Positions 35,435 through 44,751 are shown, numbered from the stretch's first letter. The stretch is DNA of 64,000 nucleotides from Patulibacter americanus DSM 16676 (GCF_000420025.1 NZ_ATUD01000002.1:186001-250000); one strand, 5' to 3'. The notes: generated by a model from the sequence alone, not told the origin. Made by a program: numbers and translations.

Positions 35435-36319
35435 TTGATCGATCCCGCCGCCCGCCGTCGCCGTCGCCTGCTCCTCGCCGCCCTCGTGGTGGTGTGCCTC
35501 GTCCTGATCACCGCGGGCTTCGGCTCGACCGGCGGCTCGTCGACCGGCGGGCCGATCGGCGCCCTGGGCGAGGGTGCCTCGAAGATCGCCAAGCCCGTGC
35601 GCGACCTCGTGCGCTGGGTCGGCGACACCGCTGACGCGAAGGGCGAGGCGGAGGAGCTGCGGGCGGACGCCGCCCGGCTGCGCAAGGAGAACGTCGACCT
35701 GACGTCGCGCCTGCGCAAGTTCCCCAACGAGCGTCGGCTGCAGGCGCTGATCGCCCGGTACGACCTGCAGCGCAACAGCCCGGTGCCGGCGAACGTCATC
35801 GGGCACTCGCCGACCGCCTGGGCCACGACGATCACGATCGACCGCGGCGCGAACGACGGGGTCGAGGAGCGCCAGGCCGTCGTCGGCGCGGCGGGGGAGG
35901 GTGCCGGGCTCGTCGGCTTCGTCAGCGCCGTGAGCGGCGGGCAGGCGACCGTCTCGCTCCTGCCGAGCCAGGACGTGGCCGTCGGCGCCCGCCTCGTCAC
36001 GAAGGACCTCGCGACGAACCGGCTGATCCTGACCGTCCACGGGGCCGGGGCCGGCACCGTCGACGACCTCGAGCTCGACTTCGTGCCGTCCACGACGGAC
36101 ATCGAGCCGGGGACCCTCGTCGCCACGTCCGGCACGGTGGGCGACACGACGCAGTTCCCGTCGAACGCCCCGCCGGAACTGCCCATCGGCAAGGTCACCC
36201 GCGTCGACAACGAGCGCACGGACGAGCAGGTCGCCCACATCAAGCCGCTCGTCGACCTGCGGACGCTCGAGAACGTCCAGGTCCTCACCCGCGTCGTCAA
36301 CGGGAACCGCGGGCAGTGA
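35435..36319 (+). CDS. mreC: Cell shape protein MreC
   Basis: Bitopic membrane protein linking cytoplasmic MreB to the wall synthases. The basic N-terminus RRRRR is followed by one membrane helix (LLLAALVVVCLVLITAGF), a coiled coil (KGEAEELRADAARLRKEN, residues about 68-95) and the beta-barrel MreC core with GHSPTAWATTITIDRGANDG and LPIGKV. It is 294 residues. The frame opens at TTG 35435, a rare start. The stop overlaps the mreD GTG by four bases. Confidence 0.92.
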   Translation: MIDPAARRRRRLLLAALVVVCLVLITAGFGSTGGSSTGGPIGALGEGASKIAKPVRDLVRWVGDTADAKGEAEELRADAARLRKENVDLTSRLRKFPNERRLQALIARYDLQRNSPVPANVIGHSPTAWATTITIDRGANDGVEERQAVVGAAGEGAGLVGFVSAVSGGQATVSLLPSQDVAVGARLVTKDLATNRLILTVHGAGAGTVDDLELDFVPSTTDIEPGTLVATSGTVGDTTQFPSNAPPELPIGKVTRVDNERTDEQVAHIKPLVDLRTLENVQVLTRVVNGNRGQ

Positions 36320-36963
36320 GCACCCGGCCGCCGGTCCGCCGCGCGGGCCCGCGCCGGCGCCGTCGGCCGCGACTCCCCGACCACGCCCAGCTCGGCCCGC
36401 AGCCCGTGCTGCGGCTCGTCGTGCTGGGAGTCTTCGTCGTCCTGCTCCAGGCCGCGATCTTCGGACGGCTCCACTTCTTCGGTATGCAGGTCGACCTGGC
36501 GCTGCTCGGCGTGCTCATGGTCGCCCTGCTGGCCGGCCCGCTCCACGGCGTGGCGTTCGCCTTCGGGGTCGGCCTGCTGCTCGACCTGATCACGGGCCAG
36601 ACGACGGGCATCACCTCGCTCGTCTACATCACCTCCGCCTACGCGATCGGACGCCTGGGCGAGCTGCGCGACCCGGAGAGCAGCGTCGTGCCGGTCGTCG
36701 TGGGCCTCTTCGGCACGGCGGGCGTCCTGGTCGTCTACGGGGTCGTCGAGCTGCTGCTCACACAAGGCGTCCGCGTGTCCGGGAGCATGGCCTGGGTGAT
36801 CGTCGGCACCTCGGTGATCAACGCCGTCCTGTCCCTCCCCGTGCATAATCGGGTGAAGGCCTGGCTGCTGCCGATGCTTCCCGAGGAAGCGCGCCGCCGC
36901 CGTCGACGCCGCAGCTACGGCCGGCGTTCCCCGTCGTCCGACCTCGACGTGCGTATCCGATGA
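36316..36963 (+). CDS. mreD: Cell shape protein MreD
   Basis: Polytopic membrane component of the elongasome. After an Arg/Pro-rich N-terminus of about 30 residues there are five or six hydrophobic segments (VLRLVVLGVFVVLLQAAIF; LALLGVLMVALLAGP; GVAFAFGVGLLLDLITGQT, the last being the best-conserved MreD block). A basic tail, RRRRRRSYGRR, ends the 215 residues. GTG 36316 overlaps mreC, and its stop overlaps the mrdA ATG (ATGA), indicating tight coupling. Confidence 0.87.
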   Translation: MSTRPPVRRAGPRRRRRPRLPDHAQLGPQPVLRLVVLGVFVVLLQAAIFGRLHFFGMQVDLALLGVLMVALLAGPLHGVAFAFGVGLLLDLITGQTTGITSLVYITSAYAIGRLGELRDPESSVVPVVVGLFGTAGVLVVYGVVELLLTQGVRVSGSMAWVIVGTSVINAVLSLPVHNRVKAWLLPMLPEEARRRRRRRSYGRRSPSSDLDVRIR

Positions 36964-39266
36964 GCTCCCGTGACCGCAGGACACCGACCCCGCAGCTCGC
37001 GCTCCGCGTCGCGGCGTTCGGCATCATCGCCTTCGGGATCTTCGCGATCCTGTTCCTGCGGCTGTGGTTCCTGCAGATCCTGCAGGGCGAGCAGTACCTG
37101 ACCCAGGCCGCGAGCAACGGCGTGCGTGTCGTCCGCGTCGCCGCGCCGCGCGGCATGATCGTCGACCGCAACCGCAAGCCGCTCGTCGAGAACCGCGCCT
37201 CGATCGTCGTGACGATGCAGGCCGACGCGATCCCCGACGACGACCGCGACACGATCGCGGACTGGGGGCAGAAGACGGGCGAGTACGAGGTGGCGGTCGA
37301 CCGCCTGTCGGAGCAGCTCGTCGACGTGCAGCGGAAGGAGGACGAGGCGCGCGCCGAGACCCGCACCGAGGCGCAGCAGCAGCGGCTCGAGCGTCGCCTG
37401 AACCGCCTCACGCCGGCCGAGGCCCGCGCCCGCCGCCAGACGTTGAGCCGCCGGACGGCCCGTCGCAAGCGCGCGGCGGACCGCGAGGCCACGCGGCGCC
37501 TGGCCGACAAGCGCCCGAGGGCGCTGCGGGTCAGCCGCGACGCGACGCCCGAGCTGCGGGCCAAGCTCGACCGGATCGGCGAGATCCTCGGCGAGTCCAC
37601 GCCCGCCCTCTACGAGCGCGTCGTCTCCAACACGCTCAAGCTGCCCTGGGCCGGCGTCCCGCTCAAGAGCCGAGGGGTCAAGCCGCAGATCCGCAACTAC
37701 CTCCTCGAGCGTCAGGCGGACTTCCCCGGCATCACGGTCACGAAGGAGTACCTGCGGCGCTACCCGCAGGGCGAGCTCGCCGCGCAGCTCTTCGGCAACA
37801 TCGGGCAGATCAGCGAGGGCCAGCTGAAGGAGACGAAGTACCGCGGGCTGAAGGCCGGCCAGAAGATCGGCCAGGACGGGCTGGAGTACGAGTACAACAG
37901 CTACCTCCAGGGCCGCGACGGCGAGCAGCGCGTCGAGGTCGACGCCCAGGGGCGTCCCACCGGACGGGTCCAGGAGACAGAGGCCCAGCAGGGCAGCCGC
38001 CTCATGCTCTCGCTCGACACCGCGCTCGAGAAGACCGGCCAGTACGGCATGGAGAAGGAGATCGGGAACTCCATCGACTCCAAGACGAACTACCGCGCCG
38101 CCGGCTCCTACGTGGCGCTCGACCCGCGCAACGGCGAGATCCTCGCGATGGGGTCCTATCCGACGCTGAACCTCAACACGATCTACGGGCAGATCTCCCA
38201 GCGCCGGTCCAAGCGTCTGACGGGGCGCCGCAACGGCTCCCCGATGCTCAACCGCGCGATTCTCGGCCAGTACCCGACGGGCTCCACGTTCAAGATCGTC
38301 TCCGCCATGGCCGGGCTGTCGACGGGCGTCGTCACGCCCGACGCCCAGACGGCCGGCGGCGCCTGCCGGACCTTCGGCACCGCGGGGCAGGAGTTCTGCA
38401 ACGCCGGCAAGGAGGACCTCGGGCCCTCGGACCTCGTGCGCTCTCTCCAGGTCTCCTCCGACGTCTACTACTACGACATCGGCGCCGCGCTCTACAAGCA
38501 GAAGGACAAGCCGCTGCAGACGTGGGCCGGCCTGTTCGGCTACGGCAAGCGCACGGGCGTCGACCTGCCCGGCGAGGCACCCGGCGTCATCCCCGACAGC
38601 GCGTGGCGCAAGCAGCGCAACCAGGCCGAGCTGGACTGCCGCCGCGACGAGGGCAAGGCCTCCTGCGGCCTCGTCGGCGACATCAACGGCCAATTCCTCC
38701 TGGGCGACAACGTGAACCTGTCCGTCGGGCAGGGCGACTTCCTCGCCACGCCGCTGCAGGTCGCCGTCTCCTACGCCGGGCTCTACGACGAGCCGGGTAA
38801 GGAGACGTCGCAGCTGCACTTCCCGACCCCGCAGCTCGGCACGCAGATCCAGACCTCCACCGGCGTGCTCGAGCAGAAGTTCGACACGAAGAAGCGCCGG
38901 ACCGTCGACGTCGGCGACCCGACCTGGAAGCAGAAGATCCTCCAGGGCCTGCACGCCGTGACGCTCCCCGGCGGCACCGCCGCGGGCGTGTTCGACGGCT
39001 GGGACCACGGGCGCTACCCCGTCTACGGCAAGACGGGCACGGCCCAGCGCTGCAACGACTCGACCTGCCCGGACCAGGCGTGGTTCGCCGCGATGGTGCC
39101 GGACGCCGAGAGGCCGATCGTGATCGCGGCCACCGTCGAGAACGGCGGCTTCGGCACCACGACCGCCGCGCCGATCGTCTGCCGGATGCTGCGCACGTGG
39201 TTCGAGCAGCCCCCGTCCACCGCGACCTGCGCCGGCGCGAAGAGCGACGCGAACGCGACCGAGTGA
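36960..39266 (+). CDS. mrdA: Penicillin-binding protein 2 (elongation transpeptidase)
   Basis: Class B PBP cross-linking lateral wall peptidoglycan with RodA. One membrane anchor lies at residues 15-40. The transpeptidase motifs are the SxxK site STFK in YPTGSTFKIVSAMAG (Ser near 441), SxN-type SSDVYYYD and KTG in YGKTGTAQR. At 768 residues it is longer than the usual 600-650; residues about 105-195 form an extra, strongly charged Arg/Glu/Gln-rich helical segment in the N-terminal pedestal. The start overlaps mreD and the stop overlaps rodA. Confidence 0.94.
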   Translation: MSSRDRRTPTPQLALRVAAFGIIAFGIFAILFLRLWFLQILQGEQYLTQAASNGVRVVRVAAPRGMIVDRNRKPLVENRASIVVTMQADAIPDDDRDTIADWGQKTGEYEVAVDRLSEQLVDVQRKEDEARAETRTEAQQQRLERRLNRLTPAEARARRQTLSRRTARRKRAADREATRRLADKRPRALRVSRDATPELRAKLDRIGEILGESTPALYERVVSNTLKLPWAGVPLKSRGVKPQIRNYLLERQADFPGITVTKEYLRRYPQGELAAQLFGNIGQISEGQLKETKYRGLKAGQKIGQDGLEYEYNSYLQGRDGEQRVEVDAQGRPTGRVQETEAQQGSRLMLSLDTALEKTGQYGMEKEIGNSIDSKTNYRAAGSYVALDPRNGEILAMGSYPTLNLNTIYGQISQRRSKRLTGRRNGSPMLNRAILGQYPTGSTFKIVSAMAGLSTGVVTPDAQTAGGACRTFGTAGQEFCNAGKEDLGPSDLVRSLQVSSDVYYYDIGAALYKQKDKPLQTWAGLFGYGKRTGVDLPGEAPGVIPDSAWRKQRNQAELDCRRDEGKASCGLVGDINGQFLLGDNVNLSVGQGDFLATPLQVAVSYAGLYDEPGKETSQLHFPTPQLGTQIQTSTGVLEQKFDTKKRRTVDVGDPTWKQKILQGLHAVTLPGGTAAGVFDGWDHGRYPVYGKTGTAQRCNDSTCPDQAWFAAMVPDAERPIVIAATVENGGFGTTTAAPIVCRMLRTWFEQPPSTATCAGAKSDANATE

Positions 39267-40459
39267 TGGCGACCGACCGCTCCACCGCCGGCTCCGTCGG
39301 GCTGCGCGCTCCGCGTCGCCGGCGGCGGTCGATGGCCGACGTCGTCGACGTCAGCCTGCCCTTCGATCCCATCCTCGCGTTCGCCGCGGTCGCGCTGAGC
39401 CTCTGCTCCGTGATCGCTCTCGCCGGCGCGACGGAGGGCAACTCCTTCGTCGTCCGCCAGGCCGCCTACGCGCTCGTCGGCCTCGGCATCGCCGCGGTCG
39501 TCTCGCGCGTCGACTACGCGCGCTGGCAGGCCATCCGCTGGCCGCTCTACGCGTTCACGCTCGGGTCGATCGTCGCCGTGGCGCTGTTCGGGCAGAACGT
39601 CAACGGCACCACGCTGTCGATCAACCTCGGCTTCTTCAGCTTCCAGGCCTCCGAGCTCGGCAAGGTGCTCGTGGCCGTCGTCGGCGCGAGCTTCATCGTC
39701 GACCGCCGCCACGACGCGCACTCCTGGCGCACCACGGGCGGCGTCCTGCTGCTCGTGCTGCTGCCGGCGGCGCTCACGGCCGACTTCGGCTCGTCCCTCG
39801 TCTACGGGGCGATCGCGCTGGCCGTGCTGCTGATCGGCGGGGCACCGGGCAAGCACCTCGCGACCATCGGGGTCGTGGGGGTCGTGGCCGTCGTCAGCGT
39901 GCTCGGCGTGCTGCCGGCCGCCGGCGTCGACGTGCTCCGCCCCTACCAGGTGGACCGCATCACGGCCTTCCTGAACCCGGAGAACGACGCGAACGAGGCG
40001 ACGTTCCAGCTCAAGCAGGCGAAGGCGGCCGTGGGCTCGGGGCAGAAGACCGGTCGCGGCGACGAGGCGACCCAGCAGAAGCTGGGCTACCTGCCTGAGA
40101 AGCAGACCGACTTCATCTTCGCCTCGATCGGCGAGCGGTTCGGGTTCGTGGGCACCGCGATCGTCCTCTCGCTGTTCGCGTTGGTCATGTGGCGAGGGCT
40201 CCGGATCCTCTCCACGGCCAGAGACTTCTACGGCGCGGTGCTCGCGGCCGGTATCTTGGCCATGCTGTTGTTCCAGGTCCTGGTCAACGCAGGGATGAAC
40301 GTCGGCATCATGCCGATCACCGGCATCCCACTCCCACTTGTGAGCTACGGCGGGTCCTCCGTCCTGTCCACCTACCTCGCGATCGGCCTGCTCCAGGCGA
40401 TCTACGCGCAGGGTCGGGCAGCGACGCGACGAGGCCCGACCGTGGACAGAACCGACTGA
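39266..40459 (+). CDS. rodA: Peptidoglycan glycosyltransferase RodA (SEDS family)
   Basis: Multi-pass membrane glycosyltransferase polymerising lipid II for cell elongation, partner of the upstream PBP2. About ten helices; family blocks include FFSFQASELGKVLVAV, DFGSSLVYGAIALAVL, LGYLPEKQTDFIFASIGERFGFVG (catalytic-loop region) and MPITGIPLPLVSYGGSS near the C-terminus. It is 397 residues. The ATG at 39266 shares a base with the mrdA stop (TGATG), so translation is coupled. Confidence 0.95.
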   Translation: MATDRSTAGSVGLRAPRRRRRSMADVVDVSLPFDPILAFAAVALSLCSVIALAGATEGNSFVVRQAAYALVGLGIAAVVSRVDYARWQAIRWPLYAFTLGSIVAVALFGQNVNGTTLSINLGFFSFQASELGKVLVAVVGASFIVDRRHDAHSWRTTGGVLLLVLLPAALTADFGSSLVYGAIALAVLLIGGAPGKHLATIGVVGVVAVVSVLGVLPAAGVDVLRPYQVDRITAFLNPENDANEATFQLKQAKAAVGSGQKTGRGDEATQQKLGYLPEKQTDFIFASIGERFGFVGTAIVLSLFALVMWRGLRILSTARDFYGAVLAAGILAMLLFQVLVNAGMNVGIMPITGIPLPLVSYGGSSVLSTYLAIGLLQAIYAQGRAATRRGPTVDRTD

Positions 40460-40468
40460 TAGGCAACC

Positions 40469-42808
40469 ATGAGGAAACAGGTCCTCGTGAGCGTGGACCG
40501 CGGGGAGACCCGCGTCGCGCTCCTGGAGTCCACCGAATCCGCCGGGCAGGGCAGCGACGGCGCAGCCGCCGCCGCCCCCAACGGCGAGAGCACCTCAACG
40601 GGTGGCCGTCGCCGGCGAGGCCGCGGACGGGGCGGCAAGAAGCCGTCGTCCGACTACCGCGTCGCCGAGCTCTACTTCGAGCGGCGCTCGAACCGCTCCA
40701 TCGTGGGCAACGTCTACAAGGGTCGCGTCGACAACGTGCTGCCCGGGCTCGAGGCGGCGTTCGTCGACATCGGGCTGGAGAAGAACGCGTTCCTCCACGT
40801 CGACGAGATCCGTCTCCCCGGCGTCAAGACCGTCCGCCGCGGCCACGGTGGCCACGACGGCACGAAGATCTCCGACCTGATCAAGCCCGGCGACGAGCTC
40901 GTCGTGCAGGTCACCAAGGACCCGCTGAAGACGAAGGGCGCGCGGGTCACGATGGATCTGACCATCGCGGGCCGCTACCTCGTCTACGCCCCGAAGGGCG
41001 AGGGCGTCGGCGTCTCGAAGAAGGTCGACGACCACGAGCGCAACCGCCTGCGGCGCGAGGTCAAGGACCTCGAGCTCAACGGCGGCGGGGCGATCGTCCG
41101 CACCGCCGCGCGCGGCGCGGTGCGCGAGGACTTCGAGCGTGAGCTGCCGTACCTCTTCAAGCTCCACGAGGTCCTGGAGCAGCGGGCGCAGGAGCTCAGG
41201 GGCCCCTGCATGGTCTTCCAGGAGGCCGACCTCTCCGTCCGCGTCGTCCGCGACATCTTCTCTTCGGAGTTCGAGAAGGCGATCGTCGACGACCCGGCCC
41301 AGGTCCAGCGCCTGAAGTCGTTCTTCACCCGCACGGCCCCGGAGCTCGTCGACAAGGTCGAGCTGTGGGAGGACTCGGCCCCGCTGTTCGAGGCCTACGA
41401 GGTCGAGGACGTCATCGACGGCCTGCTCGGTCGCCGTGTCGACCTGCCCTCGGGCGGCTACCTCATGATCGACTACGGCGAGGCGTTGACGGTCATCGAT
41501 GTCAACTCCGGCTCGTTCACGGGCAAGGGCAAGCAGGCCCGCCTGGAGGACACGATCACGCGGACGAACCTCGAGGCGGCCGAGGCGGTCGTCAACGAGC
41601 TGCGCCTGCGCGACATCGGCGGCATCATCGTCATCGACTTCATCGACATGGCCCGTGCGCGCAACCAGCGCGAGGTCTTGAAGACGCTCCGCGCGAAGCT
41701 CGCGGAGGACCGGACGAAGACCTTCACCGCCGAGATCTCGAAGCTCGGGCTCGTCGAGATGACGCGCCAGAACGTGACGGAGGGCGCCCGCGAGGTCATC
41801 ACCCGCGCCTGCCCGACGTGCGACGGCGACGGCGTCATCAAGAGCGAGGAGACCCTCGCGATCGAGTTCGAGCGCCAGCTGCGCGAGATCGCCGCCCGCG
41901 CCCCCGAGGCGTCCCAGGCGTTCCTCGTGCGCATGCACCCCGGCGTGGTCGCGGAGTTCACCGGCCAGAGCGCCAAGGTGCTGCACCAGCTCGAGGCCCA
42001 GACGGGCCGCTACTTCGTCTTCGAGGGCACGGAACGTCTGCCCCTCGACGACTTCGAGGTCGTGATGGAGGGCTCCATCGACGACGTCCGCGAGCGGGCG
42101 ATCCCGTTCGGCGAGGGCGAGGAGGTCCTCGTCCAGATCGTCGAGCCGCACATGTACAACGTGGACGACGCCGTCGCGAAGGTCGGCGGCTACGTCGTCT
42201 CCGTGACGAACGGCGGCCGCTTCGTCGGCGAGAAGAAGCTCGTCCGCATCGAGCGCGCCGGCCGCACGTCGGCCAGCGCCGTGCTCGTGGGCCCCGACGC
42301 GGTCCTGCCGGCCGACAAGGGCGCTGCGGCGCCGGACCCCGGCACCGCCACGGGCACGACGTCCAAGCGCTCCTCGCGCCGCCGTCGTAGCCGCTCGGCC
42401 GCCGCGCGCGCCGAGGAGGCCGCCCAGGAGTCGGTCGACGAGGAGGCGACGGAGGACGACGTCCTCGAGATCGACGCCCCCGTCGACGCCGACGAGCTCG
42501 AGGCCGCGGCCGACGAGGTCGTGGAGGCCGCGGACGAGATCCTGGACGCCGTCGAGGAGGTCGAGCTCGTCGCCGCCGTCGAGGCGGGGGAGGCCGACCC
42601 GTCCGAGCTGGGCGAGGACAAGCCGCGCCGCCGCTCGCGCGGCCGCGGTCGCCGTGGGCGCGGTCGTGGTGAAGCACGGCCCGACGGCGAGGCCGCGGAT
42701 GACGTATCCTCTTCCGTCCGGCGTCGCACTGGTGGTGCGCGCCGCTCTGCCGCGTCCCCCGAGGACCCGCCCACGGGTGAGACCGCAGAGACCATCTCGT
42801 CCGAGTGA
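40469..42808 (+). CDS. Ribonuclease E/G family endoribonuclease
   Basis: Single-strand endoribonuclease for mRNA turnover and rRNA/tRNA maturation. An S1 domain is split by an Arg/Gly-rich insert (GGRRRRGRGRGGKK, residues about 45-60) and continues with GNVYKGRVDNVLPGLEAAFVD. The catalytic DNase I-like domain has VIDVNSGSFTGKG and GGIIVIDFIDM (Mg2+ aspartates), and CPTCDGDG forms the Zn-link. An acidic then Arg-rich C-terminal tail (about residues 650-779) is likely disordered. It is 779 residues, starting 9 bases after rodA. An RNase E/G gene before rplU-rpmA is typical. Confidence 0.95.
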   Translation: MRKQVLVSVDRGETRVALLESTESAGQGSDGAAAAAPNGESTSTGGRRRRGRGRGGKKPSSDYRVAELYFERRSNRSIVGNVYKGRVDNVLPGLEAAFVDIGLEKNAFLHVDEIRLPGVKTVRRGHGGHDGTKISDLIKPGDELVVQVTKDPLKTKGARVTMDLTIAGRYLVYAPKGEGVGVSKKVDDHERNRLRREVKDLELNGGGAIVRTAARGAVREDFERELPYLFKLHEVLEQRAQELRGPCMVFQEADLSVRVVRDIFSSEFEKAIVDDPAQVQRLKSFFTRTAPELVDKVELWEDSAPLFEAYEVEDVIDGLLGRRVDLPSGGYLMIDYGEALTVIDVNSGSFTGKGKQARLEDTITRTNLEAAEAVVNELRLRDIGGIIVIDFIDMARARNQREVLKTLRAKLAEDRTKTFTAEISKLGLVEMTRQNVTEGAREVITRACPTCDGDGVIKSEETLAIEFERQLREIAARAPEASQAFLVRMHPGVVAEFTGQSAKVLHQLEAQTGRYFVFEGTERLPLDDFEVVMEGSIDDVRERAIPFGEGEEVLVQIVEPHMYNVDDAVAKVGGYVVSVTNGGRFVGEKKLVRIERAGRTSASAVLVGPDAVLPADKGAAAPDPGTATGTTSKRSSRRRRSRSAAARAEEAAQESVDEEATEDDVLEIDAPVDADELEAAADEVVEAADEILDAVEEVELVAAVEAGEADPSELGEDKPRRRSRGRGRRGRGRGEARPDGEAADDVSSSVRRRTGGARRSAASPEDPPTGETAETISSE

Positions 42809-42813
42809 GCCGT

Positions 42814-43119
42814 ATGTACGCAATCGTCAAGACCGGTGGCAAGCAGTACCGCGTCGAAGAGGGCCAGGAGATCCTGGTCGAGAAGCTCGACGCCGATGCT
42901 GGCGCTGCCGTCACCCTGGAGCCCGTGCTCGTTCGTGGAGACTCCATCGCGATCAGCGCTGACGCGCTGAAGTCCGCGAACGTGGGCGCCACGATCGTGG
43001 AGCACACGAAGGGCCCGAAGATCCGCATCTTCAAGTACAAGCCCAAGCGTGGCTACAAGCGGACCACGGGCCACCGTCAGCCGCTCACGCTGATCCGCAT
43101 CGACTCGATCTCGGCCTAG
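42814..43119 (+). CDS. rplU: 50S ribosomal protein L21
   Basis: Large-subunit protein binding 23S rRNA. It starts YAIVKTGGKQYRVEEGQ and has the L21 signature TIVEHTKGPKIRIFKYKPKRGYKRTTGHRQ. The canonical ATG at 42814 gives 101 residues. A GTG nine bases earlier (42805) overlaps the RNase stop (GTGA) and would add MSR; coupling might use it, so the exact start is open. rpmA follows 30 bases on. Confidence 0.96.
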   Translation: MYAIVKTGGKQYRVEEGQEILVEKLDADAGAAVTLEPVLVRGDSIAISADALKSANVGATIVEHTKGPKIRIFKYKPKRGYKRTTGHRQPLTLIRIDSISA

Positions 43120-43149
43120 CGCCGAAGACTCGAAGGAGCACCAGAACTC

Positions 43150-43428
43150 ATGGCACACAAGAAGGGCCTCGGCTCCTCTCGCAACGGCCGCGACTCGAAC
43201 TCCCAGCGCCTCGGCGTGAAGGTGTTCGGCGGCCAGATCGTCACGGGCGGCGAGATCATCGTCCGCCAGCGTGGCACCCGCTTCAAGCCGGGCACCGGCG
43301 TCGGCATCGGCAAGGACGACACGCTCTACGCGAAGGCGCCGGGTACCGTCGCCTTCAAGCGCGGCTGGCGTGGCCGTGTCGTCGAGATCGAGCCCGTGGC
43401 GGCCCCCGAGGCCGTCGCCGCCGACTAG
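43150..43428 (+). CDS. rpmA: 50S ribosomal protein L27
   Basis: Large-subunit protein whose N-terminus reaches the peptidyl transferase centre. The start [20 protein letters not shown] is canonical with no cleavable extension; [25 protein letters not shown] is the signature. It is 92 residues including an Ala-rich tail. GAAGGAG precedes ATG 43150. It ends a unit with rplU, closed by a strong hairpin. Confidence 0.97.
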   Translation: MAHKKGLGSSRNGRDSNSQRLGVKVFGGQIVTGGEIIVRQRGTRFKPGTGVGIGKDDTLYAKAPGTVAFKRGWRGRVVEIEPVAAPEAVAAD

Positions 43429-43488
43429 CGACCCCGCGTCACCCCGCCGCGCCCCACGCGCGGCGGACGCAGCACCGCAGGACGAGAG

Positions 43489-43513
43489 GACGGCCCGCCA
43501 TCGGCGGGCCGTC
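43489..43513 (+). terminator. Rho-independent-type terminator after rpmA
   Basis: Perfect 11-bp stem GACGGCCCGCC/GGCGGGCCGTC with an ATC loop followed by GTCGTT. It lies between convergent genes and is the best terminator in the window. Confidence 0.8.
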
Positions 43514-43541
43514 GTCGTTCCGGGGGCGGGACGCCGGGGCG

Positions 43542-43928
43542 CTAGGCGCTGCGGCGCAGCCACTCGCTCGTGGCGATGCTCAGAACGGCGCCGGCACCCG
43601 CCAGGGCGGCGGTGGCGACGACGCCGGAGCGGGGGAGCAGCTCGCGAGCGTTCAGCGTGGCGGCCAGGTCGACCGCGTCGCCGATCGCGCTCGTGCGGGC
43701 CCAGCGGTACCCGCGGGCCGGGTCGCCGGCGCTGTGGGCCACCGCCATGCCGATGAGGGCGTCCCGGACGCCCAGGCCCTGCAGCGCCACCTTGGTCGGG
43801 GCCGTCTTCCCGCCCTCGCCGAGCCACGCCTGCCCGACGCGCCCCGGGGCCGCGATGAGGGCGACCCCGACGGCGATGCGGCTGACGCCGATGGCGCGGG
43901 AGACGTTCTGGGGCGTGAGGATGCTCAT
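43542..43928 (-). CDS. Small membrane protein, unknown function
   Basis: A 128-residue protein with weakly hydrophobic segments (SRIAVGVALIAAPGRVGQAW, GVVATAALAGAGAVLSIATS). Sequence blocks such as ALQGLGVRDALIGMAVAHSAGD and GDAVDLAATL resemble small uncharacterised actinobacterial membrane proteins. A GGGGGAGG ribosome site precedes ATG 43928. Downstream of the SDR gene on the same strand, separated by a direct-repeat region. No function assigned. Confidence 0.75.
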   Translation of the reverse strand: MSILTPQNVSRAIGVSRIAVGVALIAAPGRVGQAWLGEGGKTAPTKVALQGLGVRDALIGMAVAHSAGDPARGYRWARTSAIGDAVDLAATLNARELLPRSGVVATAALAGAGAVLSIATSEWLRRSA

Positions 43929-43958
43929 GGCCTCCCCCTACCCGAGAGAGGTGTGCGG

Positions 43959-43980
43959 GACCCACCCCGGACGTCTCGGG
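43959..43980. repeat. Direct repeat copy 1 (22 bp)
   Basis: gacccaccccggacgtctcg plus gg; identical to the copy at 44031-44052 except for one base (A to G at position 13). It lies 31 bases upstream of the small membrane protein start. Confidence 0.6.
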
Positions 43981-44030
43981 GCGGGCCTCGTCGGACTGCG
44001 GCCCGGCCCGGGGCACCCGCGGAGGCGCGT

Positions 44031-44052
44031 GACCCACCCCGGGCGTCTCGGG
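44031..44052. repeat. Direct repeat copy 2 (22 bp)
   Basis: Second copy of the 22-bp repeat, 72 bases from the first and ending 3 bases before the SDR stop codon. Confidence 0.6.
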
Positions 44053-44055
44053 CGG

Positions 44056-44745
44056 CTACGAGTCCTGGGCCGTCGGGCGGATGAGGATGTCGTTGACGTC
44101 GACGCGCGCGGGGCGGGAGAGGGCCCAGAGGACCGCCTCGGCGACGTCGTCGGCGTGCAGCGCCTCCATCTCGGGCTTCTCGTCGAAGAACGGGGTGTCG
44201 ACCATGCCCGGCTCGATCAGCGTCACGCGGGCGCCCGTGCCGTTGAGCTCGGCCCGCAGCGACTCGGCCATCGCGCCCACGGCGAACTTCGTGGACGAGT
44301 AGAGGCTGCCGGGGAAGGCCTTGCGGCCCGCGACGGAGCCCGTGAGCAGCACGTGACCGCCGACCGCGCTGATCGGGTCGATGACGGCGCGGATCGTGAG
44401 GGCGGCGCCGAGGACGTTCGTCAGCACCATCTCGCGCCAGTGCTCCGGCGTCTCCTCGCGGAACCCGCGCGCGGCGCCGAAGCCCGCGTTGGCGAACGCG
44501 GCGTGCACGCCTCCGAACCGCTCCGTGGCGGCCGCGACGGCCGCCTGCTGGTCCTCGAACGAGGTCACGTCGCAGACGGTCGCCAGCGCGTGGTCGGCGC
44601 CGAGCTCGGTCACGAGCGCGTCGAGCTTGTCCTCCGAGCGGGCGGCGAGGGCGACGTTCCAGCCCGCGGCGACGGCCGCGCGGGCGGTGGCCGAGCCGAT
44701 GCCGGAGGAGGCGCCGGTGATGAGGAGCGTCTTACGATCGGTCAT
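44056..44745 (-). CDS. Short-chain dehydrogenase/reductase
   Basis: Classical SDR oxidoreductase of 229 residues. It has the cofactor motif TGASSGIG at the N-terminus, FANAGFG (NAG motif), the catalytic Ser in LLTGSVAGR and YSSTK (YxxxK). The basic residue after the first strand end (AARSEDK) suggests NADP(H). ATG 44745 lies 6 bases after CAGACT. Substrate unknown. It is divergent from obgE. Confidence 0.9.
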   Translation of the reverse strand: MTDRKTLLITGASSGIGSATARAAVAAGWNVALAARSEDKLDALVTELGADHALATVCDVTSFEDQQAAVAAATERFGGVHAAFANAGFGAARGFREETPEHWREMVLTNVLGAALTIRAVIDPISAVGGHVLLTGSVAGRKAFPGSLYSSTKFAVGAMAESLRAELNGTGARVTLIEPGMVDTPFFDEKPEMEALHADDVAEAVLWALSRPARVDVNDILIRPTAQDS

Positions 44746-44751
44746 GACCCG

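Noticed and set aside
33403-36984. 1193-codon open frame on the minus strand opposite maf-mreB-mreC-mreD
   Set aside because: It is antisense to five clear genes, has Arg/Gly/Asp-rich nonsense composition and no family motif; long antisense frames are expected at this GC content.
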